14,029 bases of DNA from Methanosarcina sp. UBA5 (GCF_002505485.1 NZ_DAVG01000098.1:1-14029); one strand, 5' to 3'. Positions 5,878 through 13,330 are shown, counted from the stretch's first letter. Notes: generated by a model not told the origin, from the sequence alone. Translations and numbers: made by a program.

Positions 5878-8800
5878 TTGGTTATCAATCACGATGAAGC
5901 TTTTCAAAGAGGACTTGGCCTGATTAGACAAAAAAGGTACGAAAAATCGATTAACGTTTTCAACAAGATTGTAGACAAAGATCCAGGTCACACAGGAGCT
6001 CTTTTTAATAGAGGACTCGCCCTGTTAAAAATAAAAAAACCAGAAGAAGCCCTCGACTCCTTTGATCAGGTCCTGCACTTCGAGCCCGAAAATTTCGATG
6101 CTCTGTACAAAAAAGGAATTGCTCTGGCCACTCTTGGAAAGCTTGAAACAGCTCTTGAAGTCTATGACAACGCACTTGAAATAAATCCTGAAAATCCAAA
6201 AATCTGGTACCAGAAAGGACTGGCGTTTGCCGAATTGGAAAAAACTGAGGCCTCAATTCTTTGTTTTGAGAAAGCACTTGAGCTTGATCCGGAATGTGGA
6301 ATCGCCTGGTATGCCCGAGGGACCGTAACTGGAAAAGCCGGCAGCTATGAAGAAGCCCTGGAATGTTTTGAGCACGCACTTGAGATCAAACCGAAAAATG
6401 CAGATGCTTGCTACGCAAAAGGCCTGGTTCTCGCAAAGCTTGATAAGTACGGAGAAGCGCTGGAATGCTTTGATTCTCTAATTCGGGAAAAACCCAGGCA
6501 TAAAGATGCCTGGAAACAAAAATATTTTTCGTTGATAAAGCTGGGGAAGAACGAAGAAGCTCTGGAATGCATTGACGCATTTTTAAGAAAATTTCCTGTC
6601 AGCGAGACTGCTCTCTATCAAAAGGGCATTCTTTTAAACGAACTTTCCCGCTATGAGGATGCCGAGAAAACTTTTTCAAAAATCTTGAAAATAAATTCAG
6701 GAAATAAAGAAATCTGGCTCAAGAAAGGTCTTGCTCTTATCCAGCTGCTCAGGCTCAATGATGCCATAAAAGCTTTCGAAGAAGCCATCAGGCTGGACCC
6801 AACTTATTTCGAAGCCTGGAATTACAAGTGCCTTGCTCTGATGAAGCTCGAGGTCTATGAAGAAGCCCTTGAGGCCTTTGACTCTGTGCTTGAAATTTAT
6901 CCGGAAATAAAGGAAATGTGGTACAACAGGGCTCTTGCTCTAGTGAAACTGCAGCGCTTTGGGGAGGCGGCAAAGGCTTTTTCCAGAACTGCTGAACTTG
7001 ACCCTACATATGAAGACGCCCTGTACCAGCAGGGACGTTTGCTTGTGAGGGAAGGGAAATATGAAGAAGCCCTCAAAGCCTTCGACTCCATGCTTGAACA
7101 TAATCCAGGCTTTATTAAGGCGCAAAAGCTCAGAGGTACTATGCTGATGAAGTTAGGCCGTATCGAAGAGGCTCTTGAATCTCTTACACAGAGTCTCGAA
7201 AAAGAACCCGAAAATTACGGGCTCTGGCTCCAGAAAGGATTAATTCTCCTTGACAGCGGAAAATTCGAGCCTGCCCTGAAAGCCCTTGAGAAAGTTGCAG
7301 AACTCAAACCCGATAACGAAGCCTGTTGGATGAATAAGGGTTTTGCTCTTTATTCCATGGAACGCTATGAAGAAGCCCTCGAAGCCTTTGAAGAAGGTCT
7401 GCGGCTGAACCCGTATCTTGAGAAAGGCTGGAATAATAAAGGAATAGTGCTCGGAAAGCTTGGAAGGATGGAAGAAGCCCTTGAGGCTTTTGAAAAAGCT
7501 GTGAGTCTCAAGCCTGACTTTGAGGACGCCTGGAGGAACAGAGGACTTGTTTTACTGGATGCCGACGAATATGAAAAAGCCAGCGAAGCCTTTGCCGAAG
7601 TTATAAAAACAAACCCTGAAGACCTTGATTCCATTTACAACAGGGGAACAGCCCTGCTAAAGCTCGGAAGAACAGAAACTGCTTTGGAATGCTTTGAAAA
7701 GAGTCTGTCTCTTAATCCTGATTATCCCGAACTTTTATACAGCCTTGCGGCTGCCCAGGCGAAGCTCGGAAAGCAGGAAGAAGCCCTGAAAACCTTTGAA
7801 AAACTAGCTGCGAAAGATCCCGAGAATCCGGAAATTCAGTTCAAGAAAGGAAAATTTGCAATGAAAATCGGAAAATATGAGACTGCGCTCCAGGCTTTTG
7901 ATCAGGTGCTCAAGGAAAAGCCGGAATCCAGGGAAGCTTGGTATAGAAAAGGGCTTGCCCTAGTAAAACTGGAACGTTTTGAAGAGGCTATAACAGCCTT
8001 TGACAAAGTAATTATAAAAAATCTAGATTATAAAGAGATAAATAACTCCGATTACGAGGAACTAAGAAATCCCAATCTTGATGACATAAATAACCCCACA
8101 TATGATGAAATAAAGAATCCCGATTATGAGGACGCCCGGACTTACAAGGGCTTTGCGCAGATGCAGCTTGAGAGGTACCTTCCTGCCCTTGAAACCTTTG
8201 AGAGCGCTCTTGAAGAAAAGCCGGATTCCGATATTCTCTGGTACTACAGAGGCCTTAGCCTGTATAAAATAAACATGTTAGAGGAAGCAGCGTGTGCCTT
8301 TGAGTCCGCAATTCGCCTTAATCCTGAAAGAGAGGAAGCCCTCGAGTACAGGGCTCTCTGTCTGTTTGAAACCGAACAATACGAAGCATCTATGGAGGCT
8401 CTTGAAGCTGTACTTGAAAGAAATCCGGAGAACCTTTCTACGCTCCATAAAAAGGCGCTTTGTCTCCTGCATCTAAAGAGGTATGAAACAGCAACTGGAA
8501 CCCTTACCAGGATACTGGAACTTGATCCTGGCAACGAAGAAGTAAAGTTTGAGTTAGGTATCGCCAGTTTCGAATCCGGAGAGTATGAGAAAGCCCTTTC
8601 TCTTTTTGAAGAAGTAAGTGAGGGTTCAAAGGCAGGCTCTTTTGTATACGGCTCTGCACAAAACTCATCTGAACAAAATAATTTGGAACAAAAGTTCTCT
8701 GAACAAAGTATCCTTGAACAAAACTTATCTGAACAAAAGAACTCGGAACAAAAGAAATCTGAAGAAAAGTTCTCTGCGTTTTACTGGAAAGGACTTGTGC

Positions 8801-11610
8801 TTATCAGGCTGGAAGCTTACGAAAAAGCGCTTGAGGTTTTTTCGAGACTTGCCGAAGAGAATCCCCTGTTTGTAGAAGCCTGGTATTTGAAAGGTATATC
8901 CCATTCAAAGTTGAAGCAGCATGAGGAGGCAATAAAAGATTTTGAGAAAGTCATTGAGCTCGACCCTGCTTATCAGGATGCCTGTTACCAGTTAGGGGTT
9001 TCCTGTTTCGAACTTGGGAACTTTGAGGAAGCTATAAGAGTTTTTGAAGCTGTACTTAAAATCGATTTTGAAAACCTTGATGCCCTTTACATGAAAAGCC
9101 TCGCTTTACTGCGGTCAGGAAGATATGAGGAGTCAGCTTCAGGTTTCAGGGAAGTCCTTAAAAGAAATCCATCCGATACTGAAGCTCTTGCACACCTGAG
9201 CACAGCCTGCTTCAAGCAGGGGCTTTACGAAGAAGCCCTTGGACTCTTTGATCGGGTTCTGAAAAAGAATCCGGAGCGAAAAACCGTCATCTTCAGGAAA
9301 GGAGTTGCTTTAAAAGCCCTTGGAGAAGTAAAGAGAGCTTCTACTATGTTTGACTCTGTTCTTAAATTGAAGCCTGACTGTACCTACGCCCTTGAGCAGA
9401 AAGCCTATACTCACTTCGAGCTTGGGGAATATCAGGAAGCCGTTGAAGCGTTCAAGACGACGCTGGAATATTGCCCGAAAAAGGAAGATCTGTATTACTA
9501 CAGGGGTATTGCCTTCTTCAGGCTTGGGAACTTTGAAGAAGCCGTAAAATCCTTTGAAAACGCTCGTGATTTCGGCTGCCAGCAGCCCGAAATGTCTTAT
9601 TATGCAGGAATCTCCTACTTTGAAAACAGAGAATATGAAAAAGCCGTTGAAGTCTTTGATGCTGCCCTTAATTCCGGGATAATCGATCTCGAACTTCTAT
9701 ATAAAAAAGCCCTGGCCCTTTTCGAACTCGGAAAGTCAGAAGAAATGGTTTCTACTGTTGACACCCTTCTCGAACTTACAGCTGAGAACTTTAATATTAA
9801 AGACATAGGAGAGCTTGGGGAAGAAAATAACAAGGAAAACGCAGGAGAACTTCCGGCTTTCGAAAACACCAAGGCTTTTGAAGAACTCCTCGAAAAGTTT
9901 GCATTCTCCCTGATAGAGCTTGGAAGGTATGAAGAAGCCCTGTTGCCACTTGGAAAACTTACAGCAAGCGAATCGGCTTCAAAAGAGGCCCTTTACGGCA
10001 AAGGAATTGTGCTTCAAGAGCTCGGCAGACCTGAGGAGGCTCTGGAAATATTTACAGAACTTCTTTCACTTTATTCTGACTTTGAAAAAGCCTGGTACAG
10101 GAGAGGGCTCATTCTATTTTCTCTTGGATACTATGCTGAAGCCCTGGAGTCCTTCGAACAGGCTGCCCTGGGAGATCAGACAGAAACCCCTGAAGGAATT
10201 GGCGAATTAAACCCGGAAGAAACTCAGAGAGAAAAACCGAAAGAAAGTCCCGGATTAGAAAAGAAATTAGGATTAGAAGAGAAATTAAATGACACTGAAA
10301 TCGAAGATGCCTGGACGAAAATGGGGCTTTCACAGCTTAAACTGGGAGGCTATGAAGCCGCTCTTGACATTTTTGAGAAAATCCTTGAAGTAAAACCCGA
10401 GGCTGCTGATCTCTGGTATGTAGCAGGGCTTGCTTTAAGAGGGCTTGATCAGGATGAGCAAGCCATTGAAGCTTTTGGAAAGGCCGTGGAGCTTGATCCA
10501 ACCCTGGAAGCTGTCTGGGAACAGATGGGGCTTTCCCTTCTAAGATTAAATATATACGAGAAAGCAATCCAGGCTTTCAATTCCGTTCTAACCCTTAACC
10601 CCGAGAACGTAAACGCTCTCTACAGCCGGTCAGCAGCCAGTTTCAAGCTCCAACATTTTGAAGAAGCAGCTCAGGATCTCGAAAAGGTGCTCCTGTTTTC
10701 CCCTGATTTCCCGGATTCCATTGAAGCCTGTTACAGGCTCGGGATTGCCAGAATGGAGCTTCAGGAGTATGAAAAAGCCCTTGAGGCTTTTGATATAATT
10801 CTGCAGCAAAATCCGGCACACAGGGAAGCTCTCTATTACAGCGGGCTTGTGCTTTTCAACCTCGGGGAATACGAAGATGCCACCGAAGCCTTTGGAATGC
10901 TGCTGGAATCTTCGCCCGAAGATCCTGAAAGCCTGAACTACCTCGGTCTCTGCCTGCTGGAACTCGAAAACCCGGAGGCAGCCTTGAAAGCCTTTGAAAA
11001 AGCCACCCTTTTCAATTCGAAGAATGAAGAAGCCCTGTACAACGCAGCCACGACTCTTATCAAGCTCGACCGGGTCCAGGAATCGATTGGCTATTTTGAC
11101 CGCATCCTTGACATTTCTCCTGAGAACATTGACGTCCTGAACTACAAAGGAATCGCCTTCTGCAAGCTTGAAATGTACAGGGAAGCTCTGAAAGCCTTTG
11201 ACCTTGTGCTGGAAAAAGAGCCTGAAAATATCAAGGCAATTTATAATGTAGGGGTTGTCTGCTTTAAACAGAAGCTCTATGAAACTGCCTGCCGGGCCTT
11301 TGGCGAAGCCCTTGCCCTTAACCCCTGGCATGAGCAGTCCCTCAAGTATCTAGGGATCTCTCTTGCAAAAATGGAAGAGTACGAGGATGCATTGAGAGCT
11401 TTTGACAGGCTGCTCAGGATAAGACCTCACGATGTGCAGTCTATGAATTACAGGGGAGTTATCCTCGGAAAACTGGGAAGGTACGCCGAAGCCATAAGCA
11501 CCTTCAATGAAATTCTGCGCCTCTATCCCGAAATGGCAGACGCGAAAAGAAAACTTGAAGCCTTAAAATGCATTGAAAACAAAGAGGATTCCAGCGAAAA
11601 CTTTTACTAA
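5878..11610 (+). CDS. giant tetratricopeptide-repeat protein, 1910 residues
   Basis: The protein is almost entirely TPR units of 34 residues (about 3-36, 37-70, 71-104 and on to the C-terminus), I estimate about fifty. Each follows the W/Y..G...L-KLGRYEEALEAFDKALEL-PEN pattern. TPR arrays form right-handed superhelices that bind protein partners, so a scaffold role is likely, but no enzyme domain or partner is visible. No signal peptide or membrane segment is seen, so it is probably cytoplasmic. Four hydrophilic inserts break the array: about 715-754 (Asn/Asp/Tyr-rich), 931-965 (seven SEQxx/LEQxx pentapeptides), 1304-1332 and 1432-1477 (Glu/Lys-rich). The C-terminus is a short charged tail, ENKEDSSENFY. 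The start is TTG at 5878; a stop at 5857-5859 precludes a longer form. GGAGG at 5871-5875 is only two bases from it, unusually close. Repeated codons such as gaagaagccctt suggest growth by internal duplication. Confidence 0.93.
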   Translation: MVINHDEAFQRGLGLIRQKRYEKSINVFNKIVDKDPGHTGALFNRGLALLKIKKPEEALDSFDQVLHFEPENFDALYKKGIALATLGKLETALEVYDNALEINPENPKIWYQKGLAFAELEKTEASILCFEKALELDPECGIAWYARGTVTGKAGSYEEALECFEHALEIKPKNADACYAKGLVLAKLDKYGEALECFDSLIREKPRHKDAWKQKYFSLIKLGKNEEALECIDAFLRKFPVSETALYQKGILLNELSRYEDAEKTFSKILKINSGNKEIWLKKGLALIQLLRLNDAIKAFEEAIRLDPTYFEAWNYKCLALMKLEVYEEALEAFDSVLEIYPEIKEMWYNRALALVKLQRFGEAAKAFSRTAELDPTYEDALYQQGRLLVREGKYEEALKAFDSMLEHNPGFIKAQKLRGTMLMKLGRIEEALESLTQSLEKEPENYGLWLQKGLILLDSGKFEPALKALEKVAELKPDNEACWMNKGFALYSMERYEEALEAFEEGLRLNPYLEKGWNNKGIVLGKLGRMEEALEAFEKAVSLKPDFEDAWRNRGLVLLDADEYEKASEAFAEVIKTNPEDLDSIYNRGTALLKLGRTETALECFEKSLSLNPDYPELLYSLAAAQAKLGKQEEALKTFEKLAAKDPENPEIQFKKGKFAMKIGKYETALQAFDQVLKEKPESREAWYRKGLALVKLERFEEAITAFDKVIIKNLDYKEINNSDYEELRNPNLDDINNPTYDEIKNPDYEDARTYKGFAQMQLERYLPALETFESALEEKPDSDILWYYRGLSLYKINMLEEAACAFESAIRLNPEREEALEYRALCLFETEQYEASMEALEAVLERNPENLSTLHKKALCLLHLKRYETATGTLTRILELDPGNEEVKFELGIASFESGEYEKALSLFEEVSEGSKAGSFVYGSAQNSSEQNNLEQKFSEQSILEQNLSEQKNSEQKKSEEKFSAFYWKGLVLIRLEAYEKALEVFSRLAEENPLFVEAWYLKGISHSKLKQHEEAIKDFEKVIELDPAYQDACYQLGVSCFELGNFEEAIRVFEAVLKIDFENLDALYMKSLALLRSGRYEESASGFREVLKRNPSDTEALAHLSTACFKQGLYEEALGLFDRVLKKNPERKTVIFRKGVALKALGEVKRASTMFDSVLKLKPDCTYALEQKAYTHFELGEYQEAVEAFKTTLEYCPKKEDLYYYRGIAFFRLGNFEEAVKSFENARDFGCQQPEMSYYAGISYFENREYEKAVEVFDAALNSGIIDLELLYKKALALFELGKSEEMVSTVDTLLELTAENFNIKDIGELGEENNKENAGELPAFENTKAFEELLEKFAFSLIELGRYEEALLPLGKLTASESASKEALYGKGIVLQELGRPEEALEIFTELLSLYSDFEKAWYRRGLILFSLGYYAEALESFEQAALGDQTETPEGIGELNPEETQREKPKESPGLEKKLGLEEKLNDTEIEDAWTKMGLSQLKLGGYEAALDIFEKILEVKPEAADLWYVAGLALRGLDQDEQAIEAFGKAVELDPTLEAVWEQMGLSLLRLNIYEKAIQAFNSVLTLNPENVNALYSRSAASFKLQHFEEAAQDLEKVLLFSPDFPDSIEACYRLGIARMELQEYEKALEAFDIILQQNPAHREALYYSGLVLFNLGEYEDATEAFGMLLESSPEDPESLNYLGLCLLELENPEAALKAFEKATLFNSKNEEALYNAATTLIKLDRVQESIGYFDRILDISPENIDVLNYKGIAFCKLEMYREALKAFDLVLEKEPENIKAIYNVGVVCFKQKLYETACRAFGEALALNPWHEQSLKYLGISLAKMEEYEDALRAFDRLLRIRPHDVQSMNYRGVILGKLGRYAEAISTFNEILRLYPEMADAKRKLEALKCIENKEDSSENFY
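8020..8139 (+). repeat. Asn/Asp/Tyr-rich insert of short repeats inside the TPR array
   Basis: Residues 715-754 of the TPR protein leave the 34-residue pattern and show about five diverged units of eight to nine residues (NLDYKEIN, NSDYEELRN, PNLDDINN, PTYDEIKN, PDYEDA). The DNA is more AT-rich than the flanking TPR codons. It probably forms a flexible acidic linker or loop. Confidence 0.6.
8668..8772 (+). repeat. seven tandem 15-base units encoding SEQxx pentapeptides
   Basis: Seven in-frame units of 15 bases, core tctgaacaaa, encode SEQNN, LEQKF, SEQSI, LEQNL, SEQKN, SEQKK and SEEKF (residues 931-965). Ser and Leu alternate at the first position over the first five units. The array interrupts two TPRs and has the look of slippage expansion. 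Copy number may vary between strains. Confidence 0.8.
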
Positions 11611-11655
11611 GGCTTTTGCAAGAGAAGAAATTCCTGAGAGGTGGAGGGAGGCTTT

Positions 11656-11674
11656 TTCAGATCTTTTTTCTGAA
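11656..11674 (+). terminator. terminator after the TPR gene
   Basis: TTCAGA (11656-11661) pairs with TCTGAA (11669-11674) and the loop contains six Ts, 46 bases after the TPR stop. Both the T-run and the small hairpin could end transcription. Confidence 0.5.
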
Positions 11675-11777
11675 GGCTGGTTACTAAAATTCTCTTTGAA
11701 AACAATATCATACAAATACTAAAATTGAAAACGGTTAAACTATAAAAGTCAATGAAGTCAGTTAATTAATGATAAGT

Positions 11778-11798
11778 GTTCGAATCCTATCCCTTGCA
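11778..11798 (+). other. tRNA 3'-end-like sequence, possible attachment-site relic
   Basis: The 21 bases match the layout of a tRNA 3' portion. G53 precedes the canonical T-loop TTCGAAT (11779-11785), then C61 and a T-stem 3' strand CCTAT. A seven-base acceptor strand CCCTTGC and discriminator A at 11798 complete it. The 5' T-stem strand (AAGTG) does not pair and there is no cloverleaf upstream, so this is not a tRNA gene. Integrated elements often leave such 3' fragments. Against this, CTATCCCTT (11787-11795) can also form a bulged hairpin with AAGGGAAATAG (11807-11817). Confidence 0.35.
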
Positions 11799-11817
11799 CT
11801 TTTAGGAAGGGAAATAG

Positions 11818-12137
11818 ATATCTCAAATTTTTTGTACTCTACTGTAAAATAGTAATATTATTGCTTTTAGAATATATAAATTTTAAATTAATTTTTTAAT
11901 TATATAAATATATATTTAGAATTTTGTAGGTAACTGCAAAATATCAACATTGCTTTTTAATAAGATTTTGAAAAAAAATTTATAATTTATAGCCTTGTTC
12001 GAATAACAGTTAAATTTTTGTGCGCTGTTTTGAAAATTTTATGCAAAATCGCTTATTTAAAAAGTTGTCGTAAATAAAACCAATTTTTTATAATTTATCT
12101 AAAAAAGCCACCGAAAATATCAAAATTTTATGTCGTA
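11818..12137. other. very AT-rich intergenic DNA, no gene seen
   Basis: Long A and T runs dominate, with several TATA-like tracts (11874-11908). No open frame with a credible start was found on either strand and no repeat array stands out. Confidence 0.5.
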
Positions 12138-12171
12138 ATATAAATAGGTGAAATAATGTTTACAGTATCAA
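12138..12171 (+). promoter_or_regulatory. TATA box of the putative microprotein gene
   Basis: AATATAAATAGG at 12138-12149 is a good archaeal TATA box. Its spacing puts the transcription start near 12168-12172, directly at the ATG at 12172, as in a leaderless transcript. Confidence 0.4.
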
Positions 12172-12315
12172 ATGCTCAGGGGCTTCCCAAAGAAGACCGT
12201 TGTTAAAATGAACAAAGCTTTAGAGCATGAACTCCACAGTCTGGATAAGAATTATCCAGAGTACGAACCAAGAAAAGAATACAATGATGAGGATTTTAAA
12301 GAACCAAAAAAATAA
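12172..12315 (+). CDS. putative leaderless 47-residue microprotein
   Basis: The ATG at 12172 opens a 47-codon frame. I do not recognise the product. Its N-terminal third is basic (MLRGFPKKTVVKMNK) and the rest is hydrophilic and acidic with KEYNDEDFKEPKK at the end. It has no signal peptide, membrane segment or Cys pair. There is no ribosome binding site, but the TATA box about 28 bases upstream predicts leaderless expression from this ATG. A competing 16-codon frame at 12156-12206 has AGGTG before it, but it would lie upstream of the predicted transcript start. The internal ATG at 12208 would give 35 residues. Codon content looks protein-like, but length alone cannot prove a gene; it could be the tail of a decayed one. 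Confidence 0.4.
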   Translation: MLRGFPKKTVVKMNKALEHELHSLDKNYPEYEPRKEYNDEDFKEPKK

Positions 12316-12330
12316 AATTTAGAAAATTAC

Positions 12331-12369
12331 ATGTCAGATATGCTCTTTTCTTATGTCAGGTATGCTCTT
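12331..12369. repeat. 17-base direct repeat across the end of the secreted-protein gene
   Basis: ATGTCAGATATGCTCTT (12331-12347) recurs with one change at 12353-12369. The second copy encodes the last residues and part of the stop of the gene at 12351-12713; the first lies just after the stop. It looks like a 22-base slip duplication of the 3' end. Confidence 0.6.
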
Positions 12370-12713
12370 GTTGTTGTCACTACCAGAGTTTTTGTTATAG
12401 ATGTTTTGCATGTTCCCTTAATTGCTGTTGCAGTTACTGTATAAGTTCCTGGTTTGAGTGCACCACTACAGTTACAGATTCCATCTCGTGTACAGTGAAC
12501 ACAATAAGCAGAAGTTGTTAAAACTTTTGTAGTACCGCTATAAACGGTGTATGTCACTTTGTCTACAGGCCCCTTAATTGTAGTGTGAAATCCTACTTTG
12601 GCGGCATTTCCAGACACTGTAAAACTTGTAATCGTAGTATTACAAGTTTCTGCACTGACTACTGGCATAAATAAAAGAGTCAATAGCATAAAAATACTCA
12701 ATATTCGTTTCAC
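12351..12713 (-). CDS. secreted Cys-rich protein with an Ig/PKD-like fold (hypothetical)
   Basis: The 120-residue product starts with a clear signal peptide: MKR, a hydrophobic core to about residue 19, then VSA with likely cleavage after Ala21. The mature part alternates Thr/Val-rich beta strands and has PGTYTVTATA near residues 88-97, the pattern of PKD/Ig-like beta-sandwich domains seen in archaeal surface proteins. It has six cysteines: 24, 71, 74, 80, 82 and 102. The cluster C-x2-C-x5-C-x-C (71-82) may form disulfides or bind metal, and Cys24 could pair with Cys102. There is no lipobox. The start is GTG at 12713 with no ribosome binding site. A TATA box about 27 bases upstream predicts a leaderless transcript. 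No function is assigned. Confidence 0.7.
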   Translation of the reverse strand: MKRILSIFMLLTLLFMPVVSAETCNTTITSFTVSGNAAKVGFHTTIKGPVDKVTYTVYSGTTKVLTTSAYCVHCTRDGICNCSGALKPGTYTVTATAIKGTCKTSITKTLVVTTTRAYLT

Positions 12714-12747
12714 TTTTACTTATAATCCAGGGTAATACATATAAATG
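12714..12747 (-). promoter_or_regulatory. promoter of the secreted Cys-rich protein gene
   Basis: On the minus strand ATTTATATGT (complement of 12738-12747) is a TATA-like box centred about 27 bases from the GTG at 12713, fitting a leaderless start. A second TATA-like ATTATAAG lies closer (about 12718-12726), but it would start transcription inside the gene. Confidence 0.4.
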
Positions 12748-12863
12748 CTTTGAAACTGTCTTGAATTTGCTGTAAATTTGAAGTCAAGTTTTTGCATACT
12801 ATGGAGAAAGTTGACCATCCAATATGGAATTTTCTACCCAACAGCTTTTTTAGACTTGTAATT

Positions 12864-13130
12864 TTACAGAAAAATCGACATACTACCGAAGGGCTTCTCA
12901 CTTTCGGCGTTTTGCTTCATATAATGTAAAGTTCCCTTGGAAAAACCTAATTTTTTCCAATCAGAATAAGAAATACTAAGGATTTTTTGCCTAATTCCTT
13001 GAGAATCAATCCTTTTACCACCAAGTTCAGGGTAACAAAATAAATTTCCTAATTTTTTTGTAAGGTAAGAGCCAACTCTCTGCCTTAAATAGCAGGATAG
13101 AACCCTACTATCTAGTCTGTTTATCCCCAT
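12864..13130 (-). pseudogene. fragment resembling the C-terminus of Cas1
   Basis: The 88-codon frame contains ISYSDWKKLGFSKGTLHYM and NAESEKPF (about residues 52-80). I recall similar wording from the C-terminal region of some archaeal Cas1 integrases, where LG-(F/I)-xKxTLHY is followed by a KPF-type tail. The preceding GINRLDSRVLSCYLRQRVG would fit the helical region before it. Cas1 is normally above 300 residues, so nearly all of the catalytic part is missing. A TGA lies two codons upstream of the ATG, no ribosome binding site is seen, and the frame ends abruptly after the KPF motif (GSMSIFL then stop). I read it as a decayed remnant. No cas2, other cas genes or CRISPR repeats are in the window. 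The family call is from memory and may be wrong. Confidence 0.4.
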
Positions 13131-13170
13131 AACTCACAACCTAGTTCAGCATACTAAGGATAGATATATT

Positions 13171-13193
13171 CCGAGCTGCCAGCTCGGTTTTTT
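13171..13193 (+). terminator. perfect GC hairpin followed by six Ts
   Basis: CCGAGCT (13171-13177) pairs perfectly with AGCTCGG (13181-13187) around GCC, followed by TTTTTT (13188-13193). It has the exact form of a bacterial intrinsic terminator on the plus strand, yet no plus-strand gene precedes it. It could end an antisense or small RNA, or be left over from acquired DNA. Confidence 0.55.
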
Positions 13194-13222
13194 GGGATAG
13201 TTTTAGTACCCCCTAACAAAAA

Positions 13223-13297
13223 TTTCTTAGTGTAAAGTTACATTGCCAACTTCTGGAACCATGGTACTAAGAAACCTCACTTTACAAAGAAGCAATG
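13223..13297. other. interleaved inverted repeats with pseudoknot topology
   Basis: Three complementary pairs occur in the order A-B-C ... A'-B'-C'. A is TTTCTTAGT (13223-13231) with ACTAAGAAA (13266-13274). B is GTAAAGT (13232-13238) with ACTTTAC (13279-13285). C is CATTGC (13241-13246) with GCAATG (13292-13297). The central CCATGG (13259-13264) is itself palindromic. A and B cannot form one nested hairpin. They must make a pseudoknot or be alternative, mutually exclusive stems. No protein frame of note covers the region. Confidence 0.5.
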
Positions 13298-13301
13298 GTA
13301 G

Positions 13302-13330
13302 AGAGTTTTAAACGAAAATAAAAAGAGTTG
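13302..13330 (-). terminator. second copy of the T-rich 3' segment
   Basis: This is a near copy of 13398-13424, sharing AGAGTTTTAAA, ATAAAAAGAG and TTG, with a four-base insertion. On the minus strand it reads as a T-rich terminator about 100 bases beyond the first. It may be the relic of a duplicated gene end. Confidence 0.4.

Noticed and set aside
10630..11331. 233-codon frame opposite the TPR gene
   Set aside because: It is a long shadow produced by the repetitive codon pattern of the TPR gene; it lacks a promoter, a binding site and any family signature.
12156..12206. 16-codon frame preceded by AGGTG
   Set aside because: It lies upstream of the transcript start predicted from the TATA box and is too short to judge; the overlapping 47-codon frame is the better candidate.
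12716..12901. 61-codon minus-strand frame overlapping the Cas1-like fragment
   Set aside because: It overlaps another frame, has no motif, and includes the promoter of the secreted-protein gene.
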